Positions 1 through 7,837 of a stretch of DNA of 64,000 nt are shown here, in pieces. Origin of the DNA: Acidimicrobiia bacterium (GTDB lineage Bacteria > Actinomycetota > Acidimicrobiia > Acidimicrobiales > Poriferisodalaceae); NCBI GenBank assembly GCA_022826045.1, contig JAJDVQ010000035.1:62001-126000 (forward strand), written 5' to 3'. A program made the position numbers and the translations under genes. The number at the start of each line of letters is the position of its first letter. Within the stretch, counting starts at the first letter, position 1. The notes beneath the pieces are model-generated. The model saw only the letters and a list, made by a program, of their open reading frames with translations, searched no databases and had not been told where the DNA came from.

Positions 1-53
1 GTCGGTAATTGGGGGTGCTGGCGCCACTACGGATGGGCAGAGCGGGCACTCTT

Positions 54-67
54 GGAGTTATCACTCC
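54..67. promoter_or_regulatory. Possible operator palindrome upstream of the MerR-menF fusion
   Basis: GGAGT-tatc-ACTCC is a perfect 5-bp dyad with a 4-bp centre, ending 23 bp before the GTG start of a gene that itself encodes a MerR-type DNA-binding domain. MerR proteins commonly bind short dyads in their own promoters, so an autoregulatory site is plausible. No convincing -35/-10 pair with 16-20 bp spacing was found around it, so the assignment is tentative. Confidence 0.3.
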
Positions 68-90
68 CATAATGTGCGTACGCTGAAGGC

Positions 91-2376
91 GTGCGAGTGG
101 AGGAGCTGGCGTCGGCGCATGAGGTGAGCGTCGACACGGTGCGCTACTACCAGAAGATCGGCCTGCTGCACCCGCCCGCGCGCCGCGGACGGGTGGCGCT
201 GTACGACGAGAGCCACGACCGGCGGCTCGGTGAGGTCCGGCGCCTGTCCGGCGCGGGTTTCTCACTGACACAGATCCGGCAGCTCGGCGACAGCGGCGAT
301 GATCCGATGCTGGTTGCGCTGGGTGCACGCCGCGACGACACCCTGACGTTCGACGAGCTGGTGGAGCAGTCCGGGCTCGACGCCGAGCTGGTCCGGCTGG
401 CGACCGACACCGGCTTGGTGAGACCGCTGCGCACGCCTGCGAGCAGTACCGACGAGGGGTCCGAGGCCACCCGTGGCGTCGCCGAGGCGGCAACCGGCGA
501 GGGCGTGATGGCCGGCACGCTCTACAGCACTGGAGCGCTGACGATGCTGCGCGCCGCCACCGAGCTGCTCGCCGCCGAGATGCCGCTCGACGACCTCATC
601 GGCCTCGCGCTGCGGCACGCATCGAACATGGAAGCTGTCGCTGCGGACGCGGTCGGGCTGTTCGCCGACCGCTTCGCCGGCGTGCCGACAGCACAGCGCG
701 CCGACCTGGCCGCCCGCCTGATCCCGCTGGTCACCGATCTGGTGGCACAGCACTTCCGCGAATCGCTCGTCGAGCACGCCACCGAGCGCATCCTGGCCGG
801 CGACATCGACGATGGGCCGGCCCGCCCCGATGCGGCGGCGGAGGCGGCGCCGGAGACCCCGGCCGCAGGGAACTCGGGACGCCGCGCCCCAGCGGGGTTG
901 CGCACCCGGACCGCCCTGACGCTGGAATGCCGGGAGCTGTCCGGCGAGCTGGACCCGCTGGCCGTGTTCGCAGCATCCGACGCGCATCAGCGGGTGTACT
1001 GGGCGTGTCCCGACGGCGACCTGGAGTTCTGTGCTCTCGGCAGTGCTTTCGAGGCGGGCGCCGAGGCCGGCGCTGACCGCTTCGCTTCGGTGGCAGAGGC
1101 GTTGAGCCTGCTGGATGTCGCCATGACCGGCGACAGCGGTCACCCGATCGGGCCGCTGGCCGTGGGCGGCTTCTCCTTCGGTCCCGAGACGCCCGCAGCG
1201 GGCTCAATGTGGGAGGCATTCGGCACGGGTTGCTTGACCGTGCCCGAAGTGCTCATCGTGCGTCGCGGCGGCCAGTCGTGGCTGACCTCGGCGCCCGGCG
1301 CCCCCGTCTGGCCGGTCATGGCTGCGTCGCGATCGGTGCCCGGAGGTGCGTGTGCCACTTGCGGCGTCGCTGACGGCAGCGGGGTCTGCGGCCTGGCTGC
1401 CGCAACCGGTGCACCGGACGCGGACTGTGCTCGGGACAACATGACCGCGCGAGACGGCGCCAGCGACGATCTCACCAGCACAGCTGCGGGCACCTCGGCG
1501 GATCCCGATCCCGAGCTGGCGGAAGGACCCGCGAGCGATCTGAATGCCGCGGCTCTGGCAATGCTCGGCGGGAGCTACCGGACAGACGGCAGCTACACCG
1601 AGCTGGTGCGACGCGCCCTCGGCAGGATCGCCGACGGGGGGCTGGACAAGGTCGTGACCGCACGCGAGCTGCACATCGCGTCGGGCCTCGAGCCCATCGG
1701 CGTGCTCAACCGCTTGCGGTCGCGCTACCCGTCCTGCGTCACGTTCGCGTTCGGGCGCGGGGCGCAGACGTTCTTCGGTGCCACTCCCGAACAACTGGTG
1801 CACTTCGACGGTCTGCGGCTGCAGACCGACGCGCTGGCCGGTTCGGGGCCTCGTGTCGGCGATCCGGCGCGGGACGCCGATCTCGCGGCCGAACTGCAGC
1901 GTGATCCCAAGGAGCTGACCGAGCACGCGATCGTGGTCACCGACGTACGCGACACGCTGCGTGGGCGCGGCGCGGCGCTCGATGCTCCCTCGCCGACCGG
2001 CGTCATGGAACTGAGGCGCATCATGCACCTGCACACGCCGATCAGCGGGCGCGTCCCCGCGGGCACGACGGTGCTCGAACTCGCGAGCGCACTGCACCCC
2101 ACGGCGGCGGTCGCGGGTCTCCCGCGACGTGTCGCCCGCGACTGGATAGCGGACCACGAGGGCTTCGAACGCGGTTGGTACGCGGCGCCGGTCGGCTGGA
2201 CGACGCTGGACGGCCGCGGCGAGTTCCGCGTCGCGCTGCGCTGCGCGCTGACCGGTCCCTCCGAGACCCGGCTGTTCGCCGGCGGCGGCATCGTGGAAGG
2301 CGCAGATCCAGAAGCTGAGCTGGCCGAGACCAACATCAAGCTCGAAGCTCTGTTGTACGCACTCGAGGGCGACTGA
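91..2376 (+). CDS. menF: MerR-type regulator fused to isochorismate synthase
   Basis: A 761-residue protein with two parts. Residues 1-70 form a MerR winged helix-turn-helix (VRYYQKIGLL recognition region), followed by an alpha-helical segment to about 250 as in stand-alone MerR-family regulators. From about 270 to the end it is an isochorismate synthase of the chorismate-binding family, making isochorismate from chorismate as the first committed step of menaquinone synthesis. Family residues are visible: LDKVVTARE (general-base Lys520), PKELTEHAIVV (Glu611), and the AGGGIVEGADPEAE metal-binding end. The enzyme part carries an unusual insertion with Cys421, Cys424, Cys433 and Cys446, followed by a low-complexity Asp/Thr/Ser/Ala stretch. 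GTG 91 is chosen because it begins the intact MerR domain. Eight bp separate it from menD. A separate internal enzyme start (TTG 898) is possible but has no ribosome-binding site. The fusion is seen directly; a regulatory role for it is inferred. Confidence 0.88.
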   Translation: MRVEELASAHEVSVDTVRYYQKIGLLHPPARRGRVALYDESHDRRLGEVRRLSGAGFSLTQIRQLGDSGDDPMLVALGARRDDTLTFDELVEQSGLDAELVRLATDTGLVRPLRTPASSTDEGSEATRGVAEAATGEGVMAGTLYSTGALTMLRAATELLAAEMPLDDLIGLALRHASNMEAVAADAVGLFADRFAGVPTAQRADLAARLIPLVTDLVAQHFRESLVEHATERILAGDIDDGPARPDAAAEAAPETPAAGNSGRRAPAGLRTRTALTLECRELSGELDPLAVFAASDAHQRVYWACPDGDLEFCALGSAFEAGAEAGADRFASVAEALSLLDVAMTGDSGHPIGPLAVGGFSFGPETPAAGSMWEAFGTGCLTVPEVLIVRRGGQSWLTSAPGAPVWPVMAASRSVPGGACATCGVADGSGVCGLAAATGAPDADCARDNMTARDGASDDLTSTAAGTSADPDPELAEGPASDLNAAALAMLGGSYRTDGSYTELVRRALGRIADGGLDKVVTARELHIASGLEPIGVLNRLRSRYPSCVTFAFGRGAQTFFGATPEQLVHFDGLRLQTDALAGSGPRVGDPARDADLAAELQRDPKELTEHAIVVTDVRDTLRGRGAALDAPSPTGVMELRRIMHLHTPISGRVPAGTTVLELASALHPTAAVAGLPRRVARDWIADHEGFERGWYAAPVGWTTLDGRGEFRVALRCALTGPSETRLFAGGGIVEGADPEAELAETNIKLEALLYALEGD

Positions 2377-2384
2377 GCGGCAGC

Positions 2385-2948
2385 ATGCAGATCTCCGCCG
2401 ACGATGCTGCCTATTCGGCCTGCCGTTCGCTGTGCGAGGGGCTCGTTGCCGCTGGTATCGCCGATGCGGTGGTATCGCCGGGATCGCGTTCGATGCCGCT
2501 GGCGCTCACCGTCGACGCCACCGCCGGGCTGCGCACGTGGGTGCGGATCGACGAGCGGTCCGCCGGGTACTTCGCGCTCGGGCTGGCTAAGGGCTCGGGA
2601 CGGCCGGTGCTGCTGGTGTGCACGTCGGGAACTGCGGCGGCCAACTACCTGCCGGCAGTGGTCGAGGCCCATTACTCCGGCGTGCCGCTGGTGGTGCTGA
2701 CCGCGGACCGGCCTCCGGAGCTGCGGGGCTGGGGAGCGGGGCAGACGATCGACCAGCACCGGCTCTACGGCAGCCATGTGCGCTGGTTCTGCGAGACCCC
2801 CGTGGCGTCGGAATTGCCGTCCGACGAGGCGGCGAGGTGGTTCGGTACTGCCGCAGCGCGAGCAGTGGAGCAGGCGACGGGCGCCGATCCCGGTCCCGTG
2901 CATCTCAACGTGCCGTTCCGGGAGCCGCTGGAGCCGCTGCCGTGCTGA
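2385..2948 (+). CDS. menD: MenD N-terminal half (pyrimidine-binding domain of SEPHCHC synthase)
   Basis: A 187-residue frame matching the N-terminal Pyr domain of 2-succinyl-5-enolpyruvyl-6-hydroxy-3-cyclohexene-1-carboxylate synthase, the thiamine-diphosphate enzyme joining isochorismate and 2-oxoglutarate. SPGSRS (31-36), the ThDP-activating Glu57 in DERSAGYFALG, and CTSGTAAANYLPAVVEA are all present. The frame stops at 2948 in VPFREPLEPLPC, the point where the Pyr domain normally leads into the middle domain. The rest of MenD lies in the -1 frame and overlaps by 7 bp. Either the gene is truly split at a domain border, or a one-base indel or sequencing error interrupts it. Together the halves total about 568 residues, the normal MenD length. 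Confidence 0.85.
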   Translation: MQISADDAAYSACRSLCEGLVAAGIADAVVSPGSRSMPLALTVDATAGLRTWVRIDERSAGYFALGLAKGSGRPVLLVCTSGTAAANYLPAVVEAHYSGVPLVVLTADRPPELRGWGAGQTIDQHRLYGSHVRWFCETPVASELPSDEAARWFGTAAARAVEQATGADPGPVHLNVPFREPLEPLPC

Positions 2949-4087
2949 ACGAGTGGGCGTCGGCGCACGAGCGGGGCGTCGTGGTGGCCGGACCCATGTG
3001 GGACGGCGATCGGTGGGCCGACGCGGTGGCGGCATTCTGCCGAGCCGCTGGATGGCCGCTGCTGGCGGAGCCCTGCTCGCAGCTCCGGCGGACGATGCCA
3101 GGTGTCGTCGTGACCGATCATCACGACCTGCTGCTGCGCACGACGTGGGCAGACGCCGAGCCGCCGGACGCGGTGCTGCGCATCGGCGGGGCGCCCACGT
3201 CCAAGCCCCTGAGGCAGTGGATCGAGCGGCACCGCCCGGCGTTCGCATTCGTCGATCCGGCCAGCACCTGGACCGATGCGAGCTTCAGCGTCTCGTTGCA
3301 TTTGACGATCGGGCCGGACGCCATGGCCAACGCGGCTCGCGCGCTGCTGCTCACCGAATCCGGCTGGGCGCAGAGATGGGCCGACGCTGATGCAGACGCC
3401 GGCGCCGCAATCGACAGCGTGCTTGACACCGAGCCGCTGCTGGAAGCCGGTGTAGCTCGCCAGATCGGACGCAGCCTTCCAGCGGGTCACGCGCTGTACG
3501 TGTCGAACTCGATGCCGGTGCGTGACGTCGATGCGTACTTGCGGGCACGCGCAGAGACTCTGGCAGTGCACGCCCACCGGGGCGCGAGCGGCATCGACGG
3601 CGTGATCTCCGCTGCGACCGGCGTGGCAGCGTCGGGAACCCCGACCACGGTGCTGGTCGGCGACCTGGCATTCCGTCACGACATCGGCGGACTCGTGGGA
3701 GCGTTCGACACCGTGCCAGCCGCCCATGGTGGGTCTGGCGGGCTGGATCTCACCGTGGTGGTCGTGGACAACGGCGGCGGCACGATCTTCTCGTTCCTGC
3801 CCGCCTACGGGGTCATCGACGCCGAAGCGTTCGACCGATTGCTGACAACGCCTCCGGGCCGCAGCAGCTCGCAGCTGGCGAGCGGACTCTCCGCGGCCAT
3901 GGGCTTCGAGCACCACCACATCGGATCGGGTGACGAACTGCATGCGCTGCTGACCTCTCCCGGATCGAATCGGGGCGTGCGCGTCATCACGATCGACATC
4001 GACGCGGACGCAAACCGGGATCAGCACCGGCGCCTGGCCGACGCAGTCGCGGCGGCAGTCCGGGGCGCAGAGCCCCGCTCGCAGTAA
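2942..4087 (+). CDS. menD: MenD C-terminal half (middle and ThDP pyrophosphate-binding domains)
   Basis: A 381-residue frame holding the remaining two thirds of MenD: SNSMPVRDVDAY, the HRGASGIDG loop (usually NRGASGIDG), the VLVGDLAFRHDIGG diphosphate/metal segment and DNGGGTIFSFLP. A GTG at 2942 overlaps the stop of the upstream half (GTGCTGA), so translational coupling could make two polypeptides that assemble, as in two-subunit ThDP enzymes. The upstream Shine-Dalgarno candidate (GGAG, about 9 nt away) is weak, so a frameshift error or a mutated pseudogene cannot be excluded. Both halves look otherwise fully conserved, which argues against old decay. Its TAA overlaps the ATG of menH (TAATG). 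Confidence 0.8.
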   Translation: MLNEWASAHERGVVVAGPMWDGDRWADAVAAFCRAAGWPLLAEPCSQLRRTMPGVVVTDHHDLLLRTTWADAEPPDAVLRIGGAPTSKPLRQWIERHRPAFAFVDPASTWTDASFSVSLHLTIGPDAMANAARALLLTESGWAQRWADADADAGAAIDSVLDTEPLLEAGVARQIGRSLPAGHALYVSNSMPVRDVDAYLRARAETLAVHAHRGASGIDGVISAATGVAASGTPTTVLVGDLAFRHDIGGLVGAFDTVPAAHGGSGGLDLTVVVVDNGGGTIFSFLPAYGVIDAEAFDRLLTTPPGRSSSQLASGLSAAMGFEHHHIGSGDELHALLTSPGSNRGVRVITIDIDADANRDQHRRLADAVAAAVRGAEPRSQ

Positions 4088-4893
4088 TGCCGCTGTCGGA
4101 ACCGTTGCAGCTCGCCGCCAATGTCACGGGCAGCGGCGAGCCGGTCATCGTCATCCACGGATTCACCGGCAGTGCCGAAGCGATGGCACCGCTGGTGGAA
4201 CGGCTCGACGGCTGGCGGTGCGTCGCCGTGGACCTGGTCGGCCACGGCCGGAGCCCTTCCCCCGCTGACCTCGCGCCCTACAGCATCGAGGCGATGGCAG
4301 CGTCGGTGGCCGGACTCGCGGCGAGCGCAGGCGACGGGCCGTGTCACGTTGTCGGTTACTCCATGGGCGGCCGGGTAGCGCTGGCGCTGACCTCGGCGCA
4401 TCCGGAGATCTGCAGGTCGCTGACGCTCATCAGCGCCACCGCCGGGATCGCGGATGCCTCGGAGCGGGCGCAGCGACGCCGGGCTGATGAGGCACTCGCT
4501 GATCGGATCGGTGAACACGGCCTGGCCCGCTTCGTCGACGAGTGGATGGGTCTGCCGATGTGGGATCCGCTCCGGGCGAGTCTCGGCCCCGAGGCGTGGC
4601 AGTCGTCCATCGATCAGCGCCTGCGCTCCGATCCCACCGGTCTGGCGAACTCGCTGCGCGCCGCCGGAACGGGCTCCATGACGCCGCTGTGGGACCGATT
4701 GGGCGCCCTCGACGTGCCGACGCTGGTCGTCTGCGGCGAGCTGGACACCAAATTCGTTGCAATCGGACACGAGATCAACGGCCTGCTGCCCGCCAGCGAG
4801 CTGGTCGTGTTGGCCGACGCGGGCCACGCCGCGCACCTCGAGGTGCCCGACGATTGCGTCGCGGCGATCCGCCGGCACCTCGACGCGTACTGA
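4087..4893 (+). CDS. menH: 2-succinyl-6-hydroxy-2,4-cyclohexadiene-1-carboxylate synthase, alpha/beta hydrolase
   Basis: A 268-residue alpha/beta-hydrolase with VIHGFTGSAEAM as the oxyanion region, nucleophile Ser92 in GYSMGGR, an acid in CGELDTKF and His247 in DAGHAAHLE. Placed directly after menD with a TAATG stop-start overlap, it most likely performs the MenH step, eliminating pyruvate from the MenD product. The fold alone does not prove substrate specificity; the men context does most of the work. The start is fixed by the overlap. Confidence 0.85.
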   Translation: MPLSEPLQLAANVTGSGEPVIVIHGFTGSAEAMAPLVERLDGWRCVAVDLVGHGRSPSPADLAPYSIEAMAASVAGLAASAGDGPCHVVGYSMGGRVALALTSAHPEICRSLTLISATAGIADASERAQRRRADEALADRIGEHGLARFVDEWMGLPMWDPLRASLGPEAWQSSIDQRLRSDPTGLANSLRAAGTGSMTPLWDRLGALDVPTLVVCGELDTKFVAIGHEINGLLPASELVVLADAGHAAHLEVPDDCVAAIRRHLDAY

Positions 4894-4899
4894 GAGCTG

Positions 4900-5292
4900 T
4901 CAGTCCTGCGGAAGCGGGAACTCGAATGCGCCGGGCAACAGCTCGGCAACGGTGGTGCTCTCGTTCACAGCGCATTCGGGACTGCCGGCTTCGAGCAGCA
5001 GTTGGCGGCAACGACCGCACGGAGCAAGCAGTTCGCCGTCTGCATCGGTGACGGTCACGGCAATCAGGCGGCCTCCCCCGCTGCGATGCAGATCACAGAC
5101 CAAGGCGCACTCGGCGCAGAGCGTCAGCCCGTACGAGGCGTTCTCGACGTTGCAGCCAGTGACGATCCGGCCGTCGTCGACGAGACCTGCCGCGCCCACA
5201 TGGAAGTTCGAGTACGGCGCATACGCCGTGCGGGACGCCTCGTGCGCCCGAGCGCGCAGCTCGGCCCAGGGGATTGCTGCACCTTCGCTCAT
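4900..5292 (-). CDS. cdd: Cytidine deaminase
   Basis: A 130-residue homotetrameric-type cytidine deaminase of the pyrimidine salvage pathway, converting cytidine or deoxycytidine to the uridine form. Zinc and catalytic motifs are intact: CAE (Cys and proton-shuttling Glu) and PCGRCRQLL, plus the FHVGAA and CNVENASYG substrate segments. ATG 5292 is preferred over ATG 5301 because GGGAGG lies about 10 nt upstream of 5292 but touches 5301. It is on the strand opposite to the surrounding men genes, ending 6 bp from the menH end, so it has its own promoter, probably in the 5293-5373 gap shared with menC. Confidence 0.92.
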   Translation of the reverse strand: MSEGAAIPWAELRARAHEASRTAYAPYSNFHVGAAGLVDDGRIVTGCNVENASYGLTLCAECALVCDLHRSGGGRLIAVTVTDADGELLAPCGRCRQLLLEAGSPECAVNESTTVAELLPGAFEFPLPQD

Positions 5293-5373
5293 GCCGAACA
5301 TGCCTCCCACATCGCCTGAGAAGCGAGAGTACGGCCGATGAGGCCACCCCAGTGAGCCAATAGCGTTCATCCC

Positions 5374-6414
5374 GTGCAGGTGACGCTGCGTGAGTTCGAG
5401 CTGCCACTGCTGCAGCCGCTGCTGACCGCTCACGGCTCGATCGCCGTGCGGCGGGGCATCGAGGTGCGCGTCGGCGACGACGCCTGCGTCGGTACGGGCG
5501 AGGCGGCGCCGCTGCCTGGCTTCGGTGTCGAAACCTACAACGAAGCGCTGGCAGCACTGGAACGCTGGGCCGAGAATCCCGACGGCGAACCGCCCCGCGA
5601 GCCGTGCGCCGCCGCTGCCGTGGAATCGGCACTCACCCAGCTCGACGCCGAGATCGAGGGCGTCACACTGTCCACATTGCTGGCCGAGAACCCACCCGCG
5701 CAGCGGCGCATCGCCACCCACGCGTTGGTGTCCGATCTCGATCCCGAGGCTGCGGCTCAACGCGCAGCGCACGCCGCCGCGGCAGGTCACCTGGCCGTAA
5801 AGCTCAAGGTTGCTGCCCACCACGACGCCAGCAGTGACGGCAACGGCAGCGCAGCCGCGGCCATTGCCGAACAGTCGGTGCGGATCGCGCACGTACGCCA
5901 CTCCCTGCCCGCCGGCGTGGCACTGCGACTCGATGCCAACGGCGGCTGGGATCGTGCGACCGCGGTGAAGGTGCTGCGCCCTGTCGGTCACCTCGACATC
6001 GAGTTCATCGAAGAGCCCACACCTCAGGCCGCTGACTGGGCACAGATCAGCCGCACGGTCGGGCTGCCGGTTGCTGCCGATGAGCACCTGCGCGACGCCG
6101 ATGCACTCGACCGGCTGATCGCGGTCGGTGCCATCGAAGTCGCGGTGCTCAAGCCGGCGGTGCTGGGTGGTCCGCATGCCACCTACGACTTGGCGCGGCG
6201 GGCGGCTATGCGTGGTGTTCGCTCGGTGGTGTCGTCGTTTATCTGCGGGCCGGCGGGTTTGCGCATTGCTCGTGAGACTGCTGTTGCGGTTGATCCTCGT
6301 GGGGTGCATGGGATCGGCACTGCGACGCTGTTTGCTGAGGCTTTGCCGGAGGATGTGGTGCCTGCTGGCGGGTATCTGGCTGTGCCTACTGAGGCTTCTT
6401 CTGTCGCTGGTTGA
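5374..6414 (+). CDS. menC: o-Succinylbenzoate synthase, enolase superfamily
   Basis: A 346-residue muconate-lactonizing-enzyme-type barrel that dehydrates SHCHC to o-succinylbenzoate. The superfamily catalytic set is visible: KLK (Lys143, Lys145), metal ligands Asp187 (RLDANGGWD), Glu213 (FIEEP) and Asp236 (AADEHL), and Lys260 on the far side. The loop after KLKV carries a Ser/Asp/Asn/Gly-rich insertion. The start is GTG 5374. From about position 6200 the wobble bases switch from mostly C/G to mostly T/G, a change that continues past the gene end. It is convergent with menE, with a 116-bp inverted repeat between the two. Confidence 0.9.
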   Translation: MQVTLREFELPLLQPLLTAHGSIAVRRGIEVRVGDDACVGTGEAAPLPGFGVETYNEALAALERWAENPDGEPPREPCAAAAVESALTQLDAEIEGVTLSTLLAENPPAQRRIATHALVSDLDPEAAAQRAAHAAAAGHLAVKLKVAAHHDASSDGNGSAAAAIAEQSVRIAHVRHSLPAGVALRLDANGGWDRATAVKVLRPVGHLDIEFIEEPTPQAADWAQISRTVGLPVAADEHLRDADALDRLIAVGAIEVAVLKPAVLGGPHATYDLARRAAMRGVRSVVSSFICGPAGLRIARETAVAVDPRGVHGIGTATLFAEALPEDVVPAGGYLAVPTEASSVAG

Positions 6415-6429
6415 GATTTCGTCGCGACC

Positions 6430-6545
6430 GGGCAACGCATGGGCAGAGGCCTCCGTGCTTCAAACAGTTGCGACGCCATTGCTGAGCTTTGGATCGGCTT
6501 GGCGTCGCAAAACTGCGCGCGGAGGCCTCTGCCCACGCGCTGCCC
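6430..6545. repeat. 116-bp near-perfect inverted repeat between convergent menC and menE
   Basis: Left arm from 6430 (GGGCAACGCATGGGCAGAGG...) and right arm ending at 6545 (...CCTCTGCCCACGCGCTGCCC) are reverse complements over roughly 50 bp with a few mismatches, leaving a loop of about 10-15 bp around 6485-6494. Each arm also contains the palindrome GAGGCCTC. It would fold as a very long hairpin in either transcript. It may act as a bidirectional terminator, or be a small non-coding mobile element (MITE-like). No target-site duplication was recognised and no second copy was seen in the window. Confidence 0.85.
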
Positions 6546-6569
6546 TCGTTGGGTGCGGTCGTTTGGCTT

Positions 6570-7676
6570 TCAGACTTTCCAGCGTTGGGTCTTGCCGAGT
6601 GGCGTTTGGGGTAGCTCGTGGATGAGCTCTATGGCGCGTGGGGCGCAGTAGGCCGGGAGCTGGGCCTTGATCGTGTCGCGCAGCATTTTGAGTTCCGGAG
6701 GGTCGGCAGGGTCTGTGGGGACTACTACTGCTGTCACTGCTTGGCCCCATTCGGGGTCGGGGCGGCCGACAATTGCCACGTCAGCGATAGACGGCAACTC
6801 CGTCAGAATTCGCTCAATGGCTACTGGCCAGACTTTCTCGGCGCCTGTTGTGATCATGTCGTCGACTCGTCCGAAGACTGAGAGCTGGCCTTCGTCCGAG
6901 AGGGCGCCGGCGTCTCCTGTGGGGAACCAGCCGGCGGCCGTGCGGGGATCAGTTCCGTCGCGGTAGCAGCGCAGCAGCATCGGGCAGCGGAGTTGTACTT
7001 CGCTCTCGGCGATTCGCAGCTCTACGCCTTCGAGGGGCCAGCCTTCGTAGATCACTCCGCTGAACGTCTCGGTCATGCCGTAGGTGGCGACGGTGTTGGG
7101 GGGCCGTTGGGGTGGCATGGCGGAGCCGCCGAGCAGGATTGCCCGGAACGCTGATGCGTCGACGCGCGCGAGTGCGGTGGGCACTAGCGAGGTGAGGGTT
7201 GCGCCTCGGCGGGCTGCTGCTTCGACTGCGGCTGCGTCGAAGCCGTCGTGGACTTCCAGCGGTGTGTCGGTCAGCAGTGCGCGGACTACCACTGCCAAGC
7301 CGCCGACGTGCGCGAGGGGGAGGCATGCAAGCCAGCTGTCGGTGCTGGGGTCCACCGCCAGCGCGGAGCTGGTTGCCGTGGCGTTGGCCTCTATGGCTGC
7401 GTGGGTGAGGACCGCGCCTTTCGGATCTCCGGTGCTGCCGCTGGTGGCCATGACGAGCGCGTCGCCGGCCTCGACGTCCCAGCCGCCTCGGCGACGGTGG
7501 CGACCCGTGGTATCCACGACCACGCTGGCGCCCATGCGCTCGACGAGCGACTCCTGCGCAGCGGCCGGGAGTCGCTGATCGACGGGCAGGACTGCATCGC
7601 CGGCATCCCAGGCTCGCTGCAGCTCCGCGACGAAGCGATCACTGCCGCCGATCGCCAGCGCTACCAGTCGTCGCAC
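6570..7676 (-). CDS. menE: o-Succinylbenzoate-CoA ligase
   Basis: A compact AMP-forming adenylating enzyme (about 368 residues) that activates o-succinylbenzoate with CoA before ring closure by MenB. Adenylation motifs are in order: MATSGSTGDPKGAVLTH (phosphate loop), YGMTETFSG, GWFPTGDAG, GRVDDMITTGAEKVWP and the C-terminal PLGKTQRWK with its acyl-activating Lys. The GTG at 7676 is chosen because conserved sequence begins there; the open frame continues upstream to 7850 as Arg-rich, non-conserved sequence overlapping divergent mtnA. The ribosome-binding site is weak, so the start is uncertain. The 3' two thirds of the gene have many A-ending codons, unlike the rest of the window. Confidence 0.87.
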   Translation of the reverse strand: MRRLVALAIGGSDRFVAELQRAWDAGDAVLPVDQRLPAAAQESLVERMGASVVVDTTGRHRRRGGWDVEAGDALVMATSGSTGDPKGAVLTHAAIEANATATSSALAVDPSTDSWLACLPLAHVGGLAVVVRALLTDTPLEVHDGFDAAAVEAAARRGATLTSLVPTALARVDASAFRAILLGGSAMPPQRPPNTVATYGMTETFSGVIYEGWPLEGVELRIAESEVQLRCPMLLRCYRDGTDPRTAAGWFPTGDAGALSDEGQLSVFGRVDDMITTGAEKVWPVAIERILTELPSIADVAIVGRPDPEWGQAVTAVVVPTDPADPPELKMLRDTIKAQLPAYCAPRAIELIHELPQTPLGKTQRWKV

Positions 7677-7837
7677 GGCGCGGACATTACCGACGCGGCC
7701 GCCCGAACCCGCCGGAATTTGCGCTCGGCTGGACGCGGCGCTTCGAGGGCGTCCGCAGGCAAACACTGGGGTCGTTCGCTCGAAATCGATGAGCCGTTGG
7801 CGGAGTTGTCGCATGTGGGCGCGAGACTGTCGGCTGC

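Noticed and set aside
898-2376. A separate menF gene starting at TTG 898
   Set aside because: There is no Shine-Dalgarno sequence and no stop codon between the MerR part and the enzyme, so a fusion is simpler.
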